A stretch of DNA of 64,000 nt, taken from Paraburkholderia ferrariae NBRC 106233 (GTDB lineage Bacteria > Pseudomonadota > Gammaproteobacteria > Burkholderiales > Burkholderiaceae). Below, piece after piece: positions 25,035 through 34,008 of this stretch. Where the stretch lies: NCBI RefSeq assembly GCF_000685035.1, contig NZ_BAYB01000014.1, forward strand, positions 62,001-126,000, in the 5' to 3' direction. Numbering within the stretch: position 1 is the stretch's first letter; each line of letters opens with the position of its first letter. The position numbers were made by a program, and so were the translations under genes. The notes under the pieces are model-generated. The model made no database searches. It saw nothing but the letters and a program-made list of their open reading frames with translations, and was not told the origin of the DNA.

Positions 25035-27260
25035 ATGGCGATCAACTATGACAGCGGCTACGCCATGGCGGGCGCCGACGAACGGTTTCTGGGCGAGTAT
25101 CTGCAGACGCTGGTCGCGAACTGGCGCACGATCGCTTACGTGACGCTCGCGTTCGCGCTGCTCGGCACCACCTATGCATTCCTTGCCCCGAAGACTTATC
25201 GTGCCGACGTGCTGTTCCATGTCATGGAGAAGTCCGACACGAGCAAGAAGGACAACAGCCTGCCGCCGCTCACCGGCATGTTCGACACGAAGACCTCGGC
25301 CAACGGCGAGATCGAGATGCTCAAGTCCCGTCTCGTCACCGAGGAAACCGTGCGCCGCCTGCATCTCGACATCGCGGCGCATCCGCGCGAGATGCCGCTC
25401 GTCGGCGGCCTGATGGCGGGGCTCGTGAACGGCAACTGGGGGGTGAAGCTGCCGTCCTTCCTCACGCCAGCCGGTTATGCGTGGAGCGGCGGCGAGATCG
25501 CGGTATCGCGCTTCGATACGCCGGAGGCGCTTTACGAGCGCGCGTTCACGCTGGTCTCGGGCGCCGACGGCTCATACGTGCTGCGCGATCCGGACGGCAT
25601 TGCGATTCTGCAGGGCCGCGTGGGCGAGGACGTGACGGCGAACACCGCGGATGGACCGATCGCGCTGCACGTGGACCGCCTGAGCGGCGCGCCCGGCACG
25701 CCGTTCGCGCTCACGCGCGCGTCCACGCTCACGACCGTCGAGCGGCTGCAGCGCTCGCTCGACGTCTCCGAAGTGGGGCTGCAGTCCGACGTGATACTCG
25801 CGAGCCTCGAAGGCCACGACAGCAAGCTCACCGCGGAGATCCTGAACAACATGGCGCGCGAGTTCATCGCGCAGGACGTGGAAAGCCGTTCGGCGGAAGC
25901 CGAGCACATGCTGGCCTTCCTCGACGACCAGTTGCCGCAGGCCCGCGCGCAACTCGACGCGGCCGAGCAGCGCTACAACAAGTTCCGCAACGAGCACGGC
26001 ACGGTCGATCTGGGCGAAGAAAGCCGCTTGCTGCTTCAACAGGTGGTGGACAACAAGACGCGGCTCGAAGATCTGCAACAGCAGCGCGCCGAGCTCTCGC
26101 AGCGCTTCACCGAACACCACCCCGCAGTGGCCGCGCTCGACGCGCAGATCGCGAACCTGCAGGGCGAGCAGGCCACGCTCACGCGCAACGTCGCCTCGCT
26201 GCCCGATACCGAGCAGACCGCGGTGCGCCTGCTGCGCGATGTGCACGTGGACACGGAGCTGTACACGAGCCTTCTGAACAGCGCGCAGCAACTGCGTGTC
26301 GCGAAGGCGGGGCAGGTGGGCGACGTGCGCATTGTCGATTACGCCCAGGCGCCCGACGACCCGGTGCGCCCGAAGCGCCTGCTCGTGATCGCGCTGTCCA
26401 TCGGCGCCGGGCTGGTGGTGGGCATCATCGCCGCGATCGTGCGCAAGTCGCTGTATGGCGGCGTGGAGCGTCCCGACGAGCTCGAAGCCGCGCTCGGCGT
26501 GCCGGTTTTCGCCGTGGTGCCGCGCAGCCCGCAGCAGTTGCGCCTGCAACATCATGTTTCGGCGCGCCGGCGCGGGTTGCACGTGCTTGCGCAGCAGGCG
26601 CCGCAGGACGTGGCGGTGGAGGGCGTGCGCAGCCTGCGCACCTCGCTGCAACTCTCGCTGAGCGAAGCGAGCAACAACATCGTGATGCTCACCGGCTCGC
26701 GGCCCGACATCGGCAAATCGTTTCTCTCGGTCAATCTCTCGGCGCTCGTCGCTTCGGTGAACAAGCGCGTGCTGATTGTCGATGGCGACATGCGGCGCGG
26801 CGACGTGCATTCGCACTTCGGCATTCCGCATCAGCCGGGGCTCTCGGACGTGCTGCTGGGCGCCGACCTGAATTCGGCGATCCAGCGCGACGTGCTGCCG
26901 GGTCTCGACGTGCTCGCGAAGGGTACGCTGCACTCGCATCCCTCCGAACTCCTGATGAGTTCGCGCTTCGAGGCGCTGCTCGAAGAGCTAAAGGCGAAAT
27001 ACGACGTCGTGATCGTCGATACGCCGCCGGTGCTCGCGGTGACCGATTCGACCGTGATCGGACGCTATGCGGGCACGACGCTGCTTGCGATCCGCCATGG
27101 CCGCCACCCGCTCTCGGAGCTCGAGGAAACGGTGAAGCGCCTGCGCATCGGCGGCGTGAACCTGCGCGGCGTGCTGCTTACCGATGTGCCGAAGACCGGC
27201 GCGTTCATCGGCGGCGGCTATCGCGGCGGTTACTACGGATACGAAAGCATTGCAGGGTAG
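25035..27260 (+). CDS. wzc: Polysaccharide co-polymerase and tyrosine autokinase (BY-kinase, Wzc-like)
   Basis: Controls chain length and export by cycles of tyrosine phosphorylation. Order: N-terminal Wzz-type domain with a membrane helix (about residues 33-51), long periplasmic part with coiled-coil (about 280-390), second membrane helix (about 448-470), and cytoplasmic kinase with Walker A GSRPDIGKS (about 554-562), Walker A' VLIVDGDMRR (about 578) and Walker B VVIVDTPP (about 658). The C-terminal tail has only four tyrosines, 729, 733, 734 and 736, in a Gly-rich setting. 741 aa. No Wzb-type phosphatase gene lies in the window. Confidence 0.94.
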   Translation: MAINYDSGYAMAGADERFLGEYLQTLVANWRTIAYVTLAFALLGTTYAFLAPKTYRADVLFHVMEKSDTSKKDNSLPPLTGMFDTKTSANGEIEMLKSRLVTEETVRRLHLDIAAHPREMPLVGGLMAGLVNGNWGVKLPSFLTPAGYAWSGGEIAVSRFDTPEALYERAFTLVSGADGSYVLRDPDGIAILQGRVGEDVTANTADGPIALHVDRLSGAPGTPFALTRASTLTTVERLQRSLDVSEVGLQSDVILASLEGHDSKLTAEILNNMAREFIAQDVESRSAEAEHMLAFLDDQLPQARAQLDAAEQRYNKFRNEHGTVDLGEESRLLLQQVVDNKTRLEDLQQQRAELSQRFTEHHPAVAALDAQIANLQGEQATLTRNVASLPDTEQTAVRLLRDVHVDTELYTSLLNSAQQLRVAKAGQVGDVRIVDYAQAPDDPVRPKRLLVIALSIGAGLVVGIIAAIVRKSLYGGVERPDELEAALGVPVFAVVPRSPQQLRLQHHVSARRRGLHVLAQQAPQDVAVEGVRSLRTSLQLSLSEASNNIVMLTGSRPDIGKSFLSVNLSALVASVNKRVLIVDGDMRRGDVHSHFGIPHQPGLSDVLLGADLNSAIQRDVLPGLDVLAKGTLHSHPSELLMSSRFEALLEELKAKYDVVIVDTPPVLAVTDSTVIGRYAGTTLLAIRHGRHPLSELEETVKRLRIGGVNLRGVLLTDVPKTGAFIGGGYRGGYYGYESIAG

Positions 27261-27298
27261 TACGAGGACGTGCCGTCCGCCTCGGGCCGAAACGCGAC

Positions 27299-27331
27299 AA
27301 CACAAGGCCAACACAAGGCCAACGCAAGGCC
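27299..27331. repeat. 11-base tandem repeat between wzc and gmd
   Basis: AACACAAGGCC occurs at 27299-27309 and 27310-27320 and, with one change (AACGCAAGGCC), at 27321-27331, in the 129-base gap. No function is evident. Confidence 0.7.
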
Positions 27332-27389
27332 AACACCGGGCGGACGGCGACACCGCCGAATCCATTTCGCTACGCGCGAGGAGAGAACG

Positions 27390-28508
27390 ATGGCTCGTAA
27401 GGTTGCTTTGATTACCGGCATCACCGGGCAGGACGGTTCGTATCTGGCGGAACTGCTATTGGAAAAGGGCTACGAGGTGCACGGCATCAAGCGGCGTTCC
27501 TCGCTTTTCAACACCGACCGGATCGATCACCTCTATCGCGACGTGCACGACCCGGAACCGGGCATCCAGTTGCACCACGGCGAACTCACCGATTCGACGG
27601 CGCTTCTGCGCGTGATCCAGCGCGTGGCGCCCGACGAGATCTACAACCTCGCCGCGCAAAGCCACGTGGCGGTTTCGTTCGAAGAGCCCGAGTACACCGC
27701 GAACGCGGACGGCCTCGGCACGCTGCGGATTCTGGAGGCGATCCGCATTCTGGACCTCGCGAAGAAGACGCGCTTCTACCAGGCCTCCACCTCCGAACTC
27801 TACGGGCTCGTGCAGGAGGTCCCGCAGCGCGAGACCACGCCGTTCTATCCGCGCAGCCCCTATGCCGTTGCGAAGCTGTTCGCGTACTGGACCACGGTCA
27901 ACTACCGCGAGGCGTACGGCATGTACGCGTGCAACGGGATTCTCTTCAACCACGAGTCGCCGCAGCGCGGCGAGACCTTCGTCACGCGCAAGATCACGCG
28001 CGCGATTGCGCGCATTGCGGTGGGGCTGCAGAAGGATTTGTACCTCGGCAATCTCTCCGCGCTGCGCGACTGGGGCCATGCGCGCGATTACGTCGATATG
28101 CAGTGGCGCATGCTCCAGCAGGACGCACCCGAAGACTACGTGATCGCCACCGGCGTGCAGTACAGCGTGCGCGACTTCGTGCGCGTGGCGGCGGCCGAGC
28201 TAGGCGTAACCGTGCGCTTCGAAGGCAGCGGCCTCGACGAGGTGGGCATCGTGGAGCAGGTGGAAGGGCGCGAGACGCGCCTCGAACCCGGCAACGTGAT
28301 CGTGCGCGTCGATCCGCGCTACTTCCGGCCGACCGAGGTCGAGACCTTGCTCGGCGACGCTTCGAAGGCGCAGCAGAAACTCGGCTGGAAGCCGGCAACC
28401 TCGTTTCACACGCTCGTGAGGGAAATGGTGCGGGCGGACTATCAGATTGCCCGTCGCGACGCGTTGGTCACGCTGGCCGGTTTCAAGGCCCTCGAACATC
28501 ACGAGTGA
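27390..28508 (+). CDS. gmd: GDP-mannose 4,6-dehydratase
   Basis: Converts GDP-D-mannose to GDP-4-keto-6-deoxymannose, first step to GDP-L-fucose. Extended SDR protein with NAD(P) motif TGITGQDG, family residues RRSSLFNTDRIDHLY, catalytic Ser/Tyr/Lys in STSELYG and YAVAK, and NHESPQRGETFVTRKITRA. 372 aa from the ATG at 27390, preceded by GAGGAGAGA; the longer frame from 27270 covers the tandem repeat and is not family-like. Five bases separate it from fcl. Confidence 0.96.
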   Translation: MARKVALITGITGQDGSYLAELLLEKGYEVHGIKRRSSLFNTDRIDHLYRDVHDPEPGIQLHHGELTDSTALLRVIQRVAPDEIYNLAAQSHVAVSFEEPEYTANADGLGTLRILEAIRILDLAKKTRFYQASTSELYGLVQEVPQRETTPFYPRSPYAVAKLFAYWTTVNYREAYGMYACNGILFNHESPQRGETFVTRKITRAIARIAVGLQKDLYLGNLSALRDWGHARDYVDMQWRMLQQDAPEDYVIATGVQYSVRDFVRVAAAELGVTVRFEGSGLDEVGIVEQVEGRETRLEPGNVIVRVDPRYFRPTEVETLLGDASKAQQKLGWKPATSFHTLVREMVRADYQIARRDALVTLAGFKALEHHE

Positions 28509-28513
28509 AGAAC

Positions 28514-29476
28514 ATGGATACGAATTCCCGCATCTTTGTTGCCGGCCACCGCGGCATGGTGGGCTCGTCGCTCGTGCGCGCGCTTCAGGCGCACGGCTAC
28601 TGGAACCTCGTGACGCGAACGCACGTGGAGCTCGATCTGACCGACCAGCACGCCGTGGACGACTTCTTCGGGCACGAGAAGATCGACGCCGTGCTGCTCG
28701 CGGCGGCGCGCGTAGGCGGCATCATGGCGAACGCGACGCAGCCCGCGCAATTCGCTTACGACAACCTCGCGATCGAAACCAACGTGATTCGTGCCGCGTA
28801 TCGCGCAGGTGTTGCGCGGCTCGTCTTCTTCGGCTCGTCGTGTATTTATCCGCGCGAGTGTCCGCAGCCGATCCGCGAATCCTACTTGCTCACGGCGCCG
28901 CTGGAGCCGACCAACGAAGCCTATGCGATCGCGAAGATCGCGGGCCTGAAGCTGTGCGAGGCGTACAACAAGCAGTACGGCACGCATTTCGTCTCGCTGA
29001 TGCCGACCAATCTCTACGGTCCCAACGACAACTACGACCTCGCGAGCGGCCATGTGTTGCCCGCGCTGCTTCGCAAGGCCCACGAGGCGCGCGTGAGCGG
29101 TGCGCGCACGCTCACGGTCTGGGGCTCGGGCCGGCCGCGCCGCGAGTTCATGCATGTGGACGACCTCGCCGATGCGACGCTCTTCCTGCTCGAACACGAG
29201 GTGGACGACGGCGTCTACAACGTGGGCGTGGGCGAGGACCTGTCGATCCGCGAACTGGCCGAGCGCGTGTGCGAGGTCGTGGGCTTCGGCGGCGAACTGG
29301 TGTTCGATTCGAGCAAGCCCGACGGCACGCCGCGCAAGCTGCTCGACGTCTCGCGCCTGGGCGGGTTGGGCTGGCACGCGCATGTGGGCCTCGGCGAGGG
29401 GCTCGCGCGCACCTACGACGATTTTCTCCACTCGTCGCATGCGGTGCCGGCCCGCGAGGCGGCCGTGAGAGCGTGA
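28514..29476 (+). CDS. fcl: GDP-L-fucose synthase (epimerase/reductase)
   Basis: Epimerises and reduces GDP-4-keto-6-deoxymannose to GDP-L-fucose with NADPH. SDR fold with GHRGMVGSS near the N terminus, GSSCIYPRECPQPIRE, catalytic YAIAK, NLYGPNDNYD and HVLPALLRK. 320 aa from the ATG at 28514, normal length. The five-base gap to gmd implies translational coupling. Together gmd and fcl make fucose a likely sugar of the polymer. Confidence 0.95.
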   Translation: MDTNSRIFVAGHRGMVGSSLVRALQAHGYWNLVTRTHVELDLTDQHAVDDFFGHEKIDAVLLAAARVGGIMANATQPAQFAYDNLAIETNVIRAAYRAGVARLVFFGSSCIYPRECPQPIRESYLLTAPLEPTNEAYAIAKIAGLKLCEAYNKQYGTHFVSLMPTNLYGPNDNYDLASGHVLPALLRKAHEARVSGARTLTVWGSGRPRREFMHVDDLADATLFLLEHEVDDGVYNVGVGEDLSIRELAERVCEVVGFGGELVFDSSKPDGTPRKLLDVSRLGGLGWHAHVGLGEGLARTYDDFLHSSHAVPAREAAVRA

Positions 29477-29692
29477 AGCCTGCGCAACCGGGCGCTCGAT
29501 GGCTCGCGGGTTCAAGGTGCCCACAGGGCAAGCGGTTTGTTGGCGGCGGGCGTCGGGAGAGGACCGGCTGGACGGCGCTCGCTTTTTTTCTGCCGGCGCG
29601 GCCGGCTTGCAGCCATGCGTACGACGGGCGACGACGCAGGGCAACGCAAGCCGGCCAGGCCTTCCGTGCGGCAATTCGACAAGAGTCCAGCG

Positions 29693-31042
29693 ATGAGAAT
29701 CCTGATCTACGGATTGAACTACGCGCCGGAGGTGGCGGGCGTCGGCAAGTACACGTCCGAAATGGCGGAGCTGCTCGCAGCGCGGGGACATGAGGTGCGC
29801 ATGGTTTGCGCGCCCCCGTACTACCCGCAGTGGCGCGTGCAGGAGGGCTACCGGGCCTGGCAGTATCGGCGCGAAAACTGGCGCGGTGTGCCGGTTTCGC
29901 GCGCGCCGCTGTGGGTGCCCGCGCGGCCGCGCGGGCTCACGCGGATCGTGCATCTGGCGAGTTTCGCGCTTTCTTCGCTGCCGCTGCTCGTTCGGGAAGC
30001 CTTCTGGCGGCCGCAGGTGGTGATGCTGATCGTGCCCACGCTCCTGTGCGCACCGGGCGCGCTGGCGCTCGCGCGTGCGACGGGCGCCAAAGCGTGGCTG
30101 CATATTCAGGACTTCGAAGTGGATGCCGCGTTTGGCCTCGGCCTGCTGCAAGGCGGCGGCGCGTCGCGTGGCGCGCGCGTGGCGAACGGCACGGAACGCC
30201 TGCTCCTGCGCCGCTTCGATGTGGTCTCCTCGATCTCGCCGCGCATGGTGGAGCGGGCGATCGACAAGGGCGTCGATGCGTCGCGCACGGCTTGTTTGCC
30301 GAACTGGGTCGATACGAAGGCCATCTATCCCCTGCGGGTGCCCAGTGCGTACCGCCGGCGGCTCGGCATTGCGCCGGGTAACACCGTCGTGCTGTACTCC
30401 GGGAGCATGGGCGCGAAGCAGGGCATCGAGATTCTCGCGGATGCGGCGGCGGCATTGGCAGGGCGGCCCGATATCAGCTTCGTGTTCTGCGGCGACGGCG
30501 CCGCGAAACACGAACTCCTCGCGCGCTGCGCGTCGCTTGCGAACTGCCACGTGCTCCCGCTGCAACCCGCCGAAGAATTGAACGAACTCCTCAACGTTGC
30601 CGACATCCACGTACTGCCGCAACGCAACGATGCAGCGGACCTGGTGATGCCGTCGAAGCTGACCGGCATGCTCGCGAGCGGCCGCGCGGTGGTCGCCATG
30701 GCGCGGCCCGGCACGAGCCTCAGCGATGTCGTGGCCGAAACCGGGATCGTGGTGCCGCCCGAGGACCGCGATGCGCTCGCGGCCGCCATCGTCGAACTGG
30801 CCGCCGATCCGGAGCGGCGCGCGGCGCTGGGCGCCGCCGCGCGCCGCTATGCGCAGCAGCGGCTTTCGCCGGAGGCGATCTTTGCTGCGTTCGATGCGAG
30901 GCTGGCCATGCTCGCGGGCACCGCAGCCGAAGCCCACGCCGCGGCGCAGGCGCTGCAAAGCGCGGCCGAGGGCACCGCAGCACCGGATCGCGCCAGCACG
31001 AGCCAATCGCGATTGCGCGAGGCGGAGCAGTCGGACGTGTGA
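29693..31042 (+). CDS. wcaI: Glycosyltransferase, WcaI-like (GT4)
   Basis: GT-B glycosyltransferase, 449 aa from the ATG at 29693. It begins MRILIYGLNYAPEVAGVGKYTSEMAELLAARGHEV, typical of WcaI in colanic acid clusters, and has LPNWVDTKAIYPL and the donor-site region VMPSKLTGMLASGRAVVA. The C terminus is extended by an Ala-rich tail of about 40 residues. It follows gmd-fcl after 216 bases. Donor and acceptor cannot be read from sequence; transfer of fucose is plausible. The symbol is by similarity. Confidence 0.85.
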   Translation: MRILIYGLNYAPEVAGVGKYTSEMAELLAARGHEVRMVCAPPYYPQWRVQEGYRAWQYRRENWRGVPVSRAPLWVPARPRGLTRIVHLASFALSSLPLLVREAFWRPQVVMLIVPTLLCAPGALALARATGAKAWLHIQDFEVDAAFGLGLLQGGGASRGARVANGTERLLLRRFDVVSSISPRMVERAIDKGVDASRTACLPNWVDTKAIYPLRVPSAYRRRLGIAPGNTVVLYSGSMGAKQGIEILADAAAALAGRPDISFVFCGDGAAKHELLARCASLANCHVLPLQPAEELNELLNVADIHVLPQRNDAADLVMPSKLTGMLASGRAVVAMARPGTSLSDVVAETGIVVPPEDRDALAAAIVELAADPERRAALGAAARRYAQQRLSPEAIFAAFDARLAMLAGTAAEAHAAAQALQSAAEGTAAPDRASTSQSRLREAEQSDV

Positions 31043-31080
31043 GGGCTTGCGAGGACGGCGTTCAGGCCGGACCGGCGCAC

Positions 31081-31734
31081 CTACCAGGGCGAACGGTACA
31101 ACTGCGCAGCAGCCGAGTGTTGCGGCCCGGTGTACGGGTTGCCATAAACGGGCGCGGTAGGTGAGGTTGCACTCGCGCCGTAGTCGTAGGCGGCTTTCGT
31201 ACTGTCGCTGTCCGATTGCGCGTTCTTGACTGCCGCTGCGTGTCCCAGGCTGCGGCGTATGCCGTTCGTGGCGGTTCCAGCGGCGCTGCTTCCCATGCTC
31301 CCCGCCGCACTCCCGGCGCGCGTGCGGGTTCCCGACGCACCGCTCGCCGCATAAAAATCGGACGGACTGATGATGCGCATGCGCGTTTCCTTCGTCAGTG
31401 CGTCTTCCTGCGCGGCTGGCGAGGCGCCGTCGCTGCTGTACGCGCCGCCGCCATACGGATTGTCCTGCTCTGAAGGACCGCCGAGCATGCGGTCCTCGTC
31501 GGACTGCACGCGGTGTGTCGTCGGGGCGCCCGTGCCGTTCTGTTCGTCCTGATCGGTGCCGCCCCGGTCGTCCGAAGACGCGGACGAGGTGGGCGGCGCA
31601 TCTTGCTGTGCATGCGCGGCAAGCGGCCATATGCAGCACGTGACCTGCAGCGCAGCGGCGAGCGCATACGGCGCCGCGCTGCGTGCCATGCACGGCAGCC
31701 TGGCGGGCCGGGGCTCAGTAGCGGTCATGGACAT
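31081..31734 (-). CDS. Unrecognised secreted protein, Ser/Ala/Gly/Asp-rich
   Basis: 217 aa from the ATG at 31734; a second ATG two codons later is possible. A signal peptide (ALAAALQVTCCIWPLAAHAQQ, likely cleavage after AHA) indicates export. The mature part is low-complexity and probably disordered: Ser/Asp/Gly-rich, then Ala/Ser-rich, ending in Tyr/Pro-containing YGNPYTGP and LYRSPW. No domain recognised. It is on the minus strand between wcaI and the acetyltransferase gene, 38 bases after wcaI in convergent orientation. It may interact with the polymer or envelope. Confidence 0.65.
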   Translation of the reverse strand: MSMTATEPRPARLPCMARSAAPYALAAALQVTCCIWPLAAHAQQDAPPTSSASSDDRGGTDQDEQNGTGAPTTHRVQSDEDRMLGGPSEQDNPYGGGAYSSDGASPAAQEDALTKETRMRIISPSDFYAASGASGTRTRAGSAAGSMGSSAAGTATNGIRRSLGHAAAVKNAQSDSDSTKAAYDYGASATSPTAPVYGNPYTGPQHSAAAQLYRSPW

Positions 31735-31996
31735 GATTCGAAACCTGGCATGCGATGCTTCTTCGATGCGCATTCGACGTTCATTCGACGTTCGCTCGCA
31801 ACATTGCGCCGCGAATCCTCGCGCAGCGATGCCTTCATGGTGCGCACACGGCGCCGCCTGGCCGCGCCAAAACACCGGCCGTGTCGGCCATCCGTGCGAA
31901 GCGCCGGGGGGCGCGCCGGATAATCGAGTCGGATGGCACCGTTACCCGCAGTCGTGTCGCCGCGCCTGCGGGACAAGAACGTGCAAGGGAGCGCTC

Positions 31997-32701
31997 ATGT
32001 CGGAAGCAGTCGAAAGCATCGGCGGCCCAGGCGTTGCCGGGCTGGCTGGCAGGGAAAGGGAACGCGAGAGGGAAGGCGAGGCGGCGCCCCAGGCGCCCGC
32101 CGCGGGCGCGCGCGCATCGGCGCTCCCGCCCGCCTGTGCGGACATCCCCGTGATCGACCTGAGCCGGGCCGGCAAGGGCAACTACGCGGCGCGCCGCGGA
32201 AAGCTCGTACAGGCGCTCTGGTACGTGGTGGAGGTCTGTGTACTCGACAACCGGCTGCTGCCCTTCTCGGGGCTGCGCGTGGCCTTGCTGAGGCTCTTTG
32301 GCGCGAAGGTGGGCAGCGGCTGCCGCCTCGTGCATCCCATGCGCGTGAAGGCGCCCTGGAACCTCGAACTCGGCGAGCGCTGCTGGATCGGCGTGGATGT
32401 CTGGATCTACAACCAGGCGCCCATCCGGATCGGCTCGAACGTGTGTCTTTCGCAAGGCGCGTTTCTGAGCGCCGGCTCGCACGACATGCGCACGAACATG
32501 GATCTGCGCGTCGCCCCCATCGTGATCGAGGACGGCGCGTGGGTCTCGTCGAAATGCGTCGTGCAGATGGGCGTGACGATCGGGCGCTCGGCCGTCGTCA
32601 CGCCGCTTTCGGTCGTGCATCGCTCGCTCGAAGCGGGCGGCGTGTATGGCGGCAATCCCTGCCGCTTCATCCGCTGGCGCTTCGAGACGCACCAATCGTG
32701 A
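31997..32701 (+). CDS. wcaF: Colanic-acid-type O-acetyltransferase (WcaF-like)
   Basis: Left-handed beta-helix acetyltransferase. Hexapeptide repeats run from about GAKVGSGCRLVHPMRVKAPWNLELGERCWIG to VVTPLSVVHRS, with the family motif GSHDMRT containing the likely catalytic His, and the C-terminal YGGNPCRFIRWR. 234 aa from the ATG at 31997, preceded by AGGGAG. The first 50 residues are a charged, low-complexity extension (including repeated Arg-Glu pairs) not usual in WcaF. It converges with wza six bases away. Likely acetylates the exopolysaccharide repeat. Confidence 0.86.
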   Translation: MSEAVESIGGPGVAGLAGREREREREGEAAPQAPAAGARASALPPACADIPVIDLSRAGKGNYAARRGKLVQALWYVVEVCVLDNRLLPFSGLRVALLRLFGAKVGSGCRLVHPMRVKAPWNLELGERCWIGVDVWIYNQAPIRIGSNVCLSQGAFLSAGSHDMRTNMDLRVAPIVIEDGAWVSSKCVVQMGVTIGRSAVVTPLSVVHRSLEAGGVYGGNPCRFIRWRFETHQS

Positions 32702-32707
32702 ATAGTC

Positions 32708-33937
32708 CTAATAACCGTAGCTGACCACGCGGCCCGCTTCGGCGGCCTCCGTGCCCGGCAGGATCAGGCTCACGACCCGGCTCCACTTGACCAGCGCCGA
32801 AGCATCCACGAACACCACGTCGCTCGGCTTCAGTTCGAACTCGTCGGCCGTGGCCATGGCTTCCGGCGACGATGCGTTCAGATGGAACACCGTGCGGTGG
32901 CCTTCCGCCTGCCCGCGCACGACGTAGACCTGCGAAGCGTCGCCCGACCCCTGGCTGATGCCGCCCGCCGAGCCGAGCGCCTCGTTCAGCGTGAGACGCC
33001 CGTTGTTGAGCACGACGCTGCCCGGGTGTCCCACTTCGCCCAGCACGTACACCTTGCTGTCGTTTTGCGAATAGACGCGCACCAGGTCGCCGTTTTGCAA
33101 AATGATGTTGTCCGGGTTCACGCCTTTCTTGATCATGTCCGGAATGTTTACGAACACCGTCTGCTTGCCGCGCGTGATGCTCACCCGCGAACGGTCGCCC
33201 GCCGCCGTGAAGCCGCCCGCGCGGTTGATCGCTTCGGGCAGCGACATCGTCATGTCGTTGAGCACGAGGAGGCCGGGCGTGCGCACTTCGCCGTCCAGAT
33301 ACACCCGGCGGCTGCGGTAGGCTTCGATCCTGAGCGTCACCTGCGGGTTGTGCAGGTAGTAGCCGAGCTTGTCCGCCACGAGGTCGCGCGCCTGCAGTTC
33401 GGTCAGGCCGGCCACGTGGATCGGCCCGACGTAAGCCACCTGGATCACGCCCGCCGAATCGACCGTATAGCCCGAGATCACCTGGCTCGTGCTCTGGTCC
33501 TGCTGGCCGGCCATCGGGGTCGTGGTGGGCAGGTTCATTTCGGGGTGGTCCCACACGACGATGCTCAGCACGTCGCCGGGCCCGAGCGTATAGGGCGACG
33601 GCTCGCCGAAGAGCTTCTCGACGTCGGTCGGCACCGAGGTGGGCCGCGCCGCCTGCTCCTTCGCGATCAGGCTGTTGTCGATCTCGACGAGCGCGCCGGC
33701 GGGCGGCTGGTCGTCCGTTGCCACGGTGCCCGGGGCATGGGCCTTGTCGCTCGCGGCCTTCGCCTCCGACACGCTGGGCGGCGTATACGCCATGCCCGGC
33801 GCCATCCCGCAGCCCGCGAGCAGCGCCGTCATGGCCACCACGACCACCGCGGCCGCCATCGCCGCCGTTGCCGCGGTGACGGCACCCGCGCGGCGTGCCC
33901 TTGCTGCGCTCGAACCAACAGATACGCTGTGTAACAT
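32708..33937 (-). CDS. wza: Outer-membrane polysaccharide export lipoprotein (Wza-like)
   Basis: Forms the outer-membrane exit channel. Signal sequence with lipobox LLAGC, lipidated Cys at residue 43, then the polysaccharide export domain (YTLGPGDVLSIVVWDHPEM to LRIEAYRSRRVYLDGEV) and two SLBB repeats (PGLLVLNDMTMSLPEAINRAGG and PGSVVLNNGRLTLNEALGSAGG). It ends in a C-terminal hydrophobic/amphipathic segment (VVSLILPGTEAAEAG) as in Wza. 409 aa. It is on the minus strand, separate from wzc, which is unusual because wza, wzb and wzc are normally adjacent. Confidence 0.93.
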   Translation of the reverse strand: MLHSVSVGSSAARARRAGAVTAATAAMAAAVVVVAMTALLAGCGMAPGMAYTPPSVSEAKAASDKAHAPGTVATDDQPPAGALVEIDNSLIAKEQAARPTSVPTDVEKLFGEPSPYTLGPGDVLSIVVWDHPEMNLPTTTPMAGQQDQSTSQVISGYTVDSAGVIQVAYVGPIHVAGLTELQARDLVADKLGYYLHNPQVTLRIEAYRSRRVYLDGEVRTPGLLVLNDMTMSLPEAINRAGGFTAAGDRSRVSITRGKQTVFVNIPDMIKKGVNPDNIILQNGDLVRVYSQNDSKVYVLGEVGHPGSVVLNNGRLTLNEALGSAGGISQGSGDASQVYVVRGQAEGHRTVFHLNASSPEAMATADEFELKPSDVVFVDASALVKWSRVVSLILPGTEAAEAGRVVSYGY

Positions 33938-34008
33938 GGCCTTGCCCCTTCAGTTTCAGGTCGGCTGTGCCGGATCGCTCCGGTTGCTTCGGTTTTCCTC
34001 AGTTATCC

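Noticed and set aside
27299..27331. Direct repeats as a possible CRISPR or iteron cluster
   Set aside because: Units are only 11 bases, contiguous without spacers, and no replication or Cas gene is nearby.
28499..31693. Open minus-strand frame of 1064 codons
   Set aside because: Antisense to fcl and the WcaI-like gene, Arg/His-rich, no recognisable domain.
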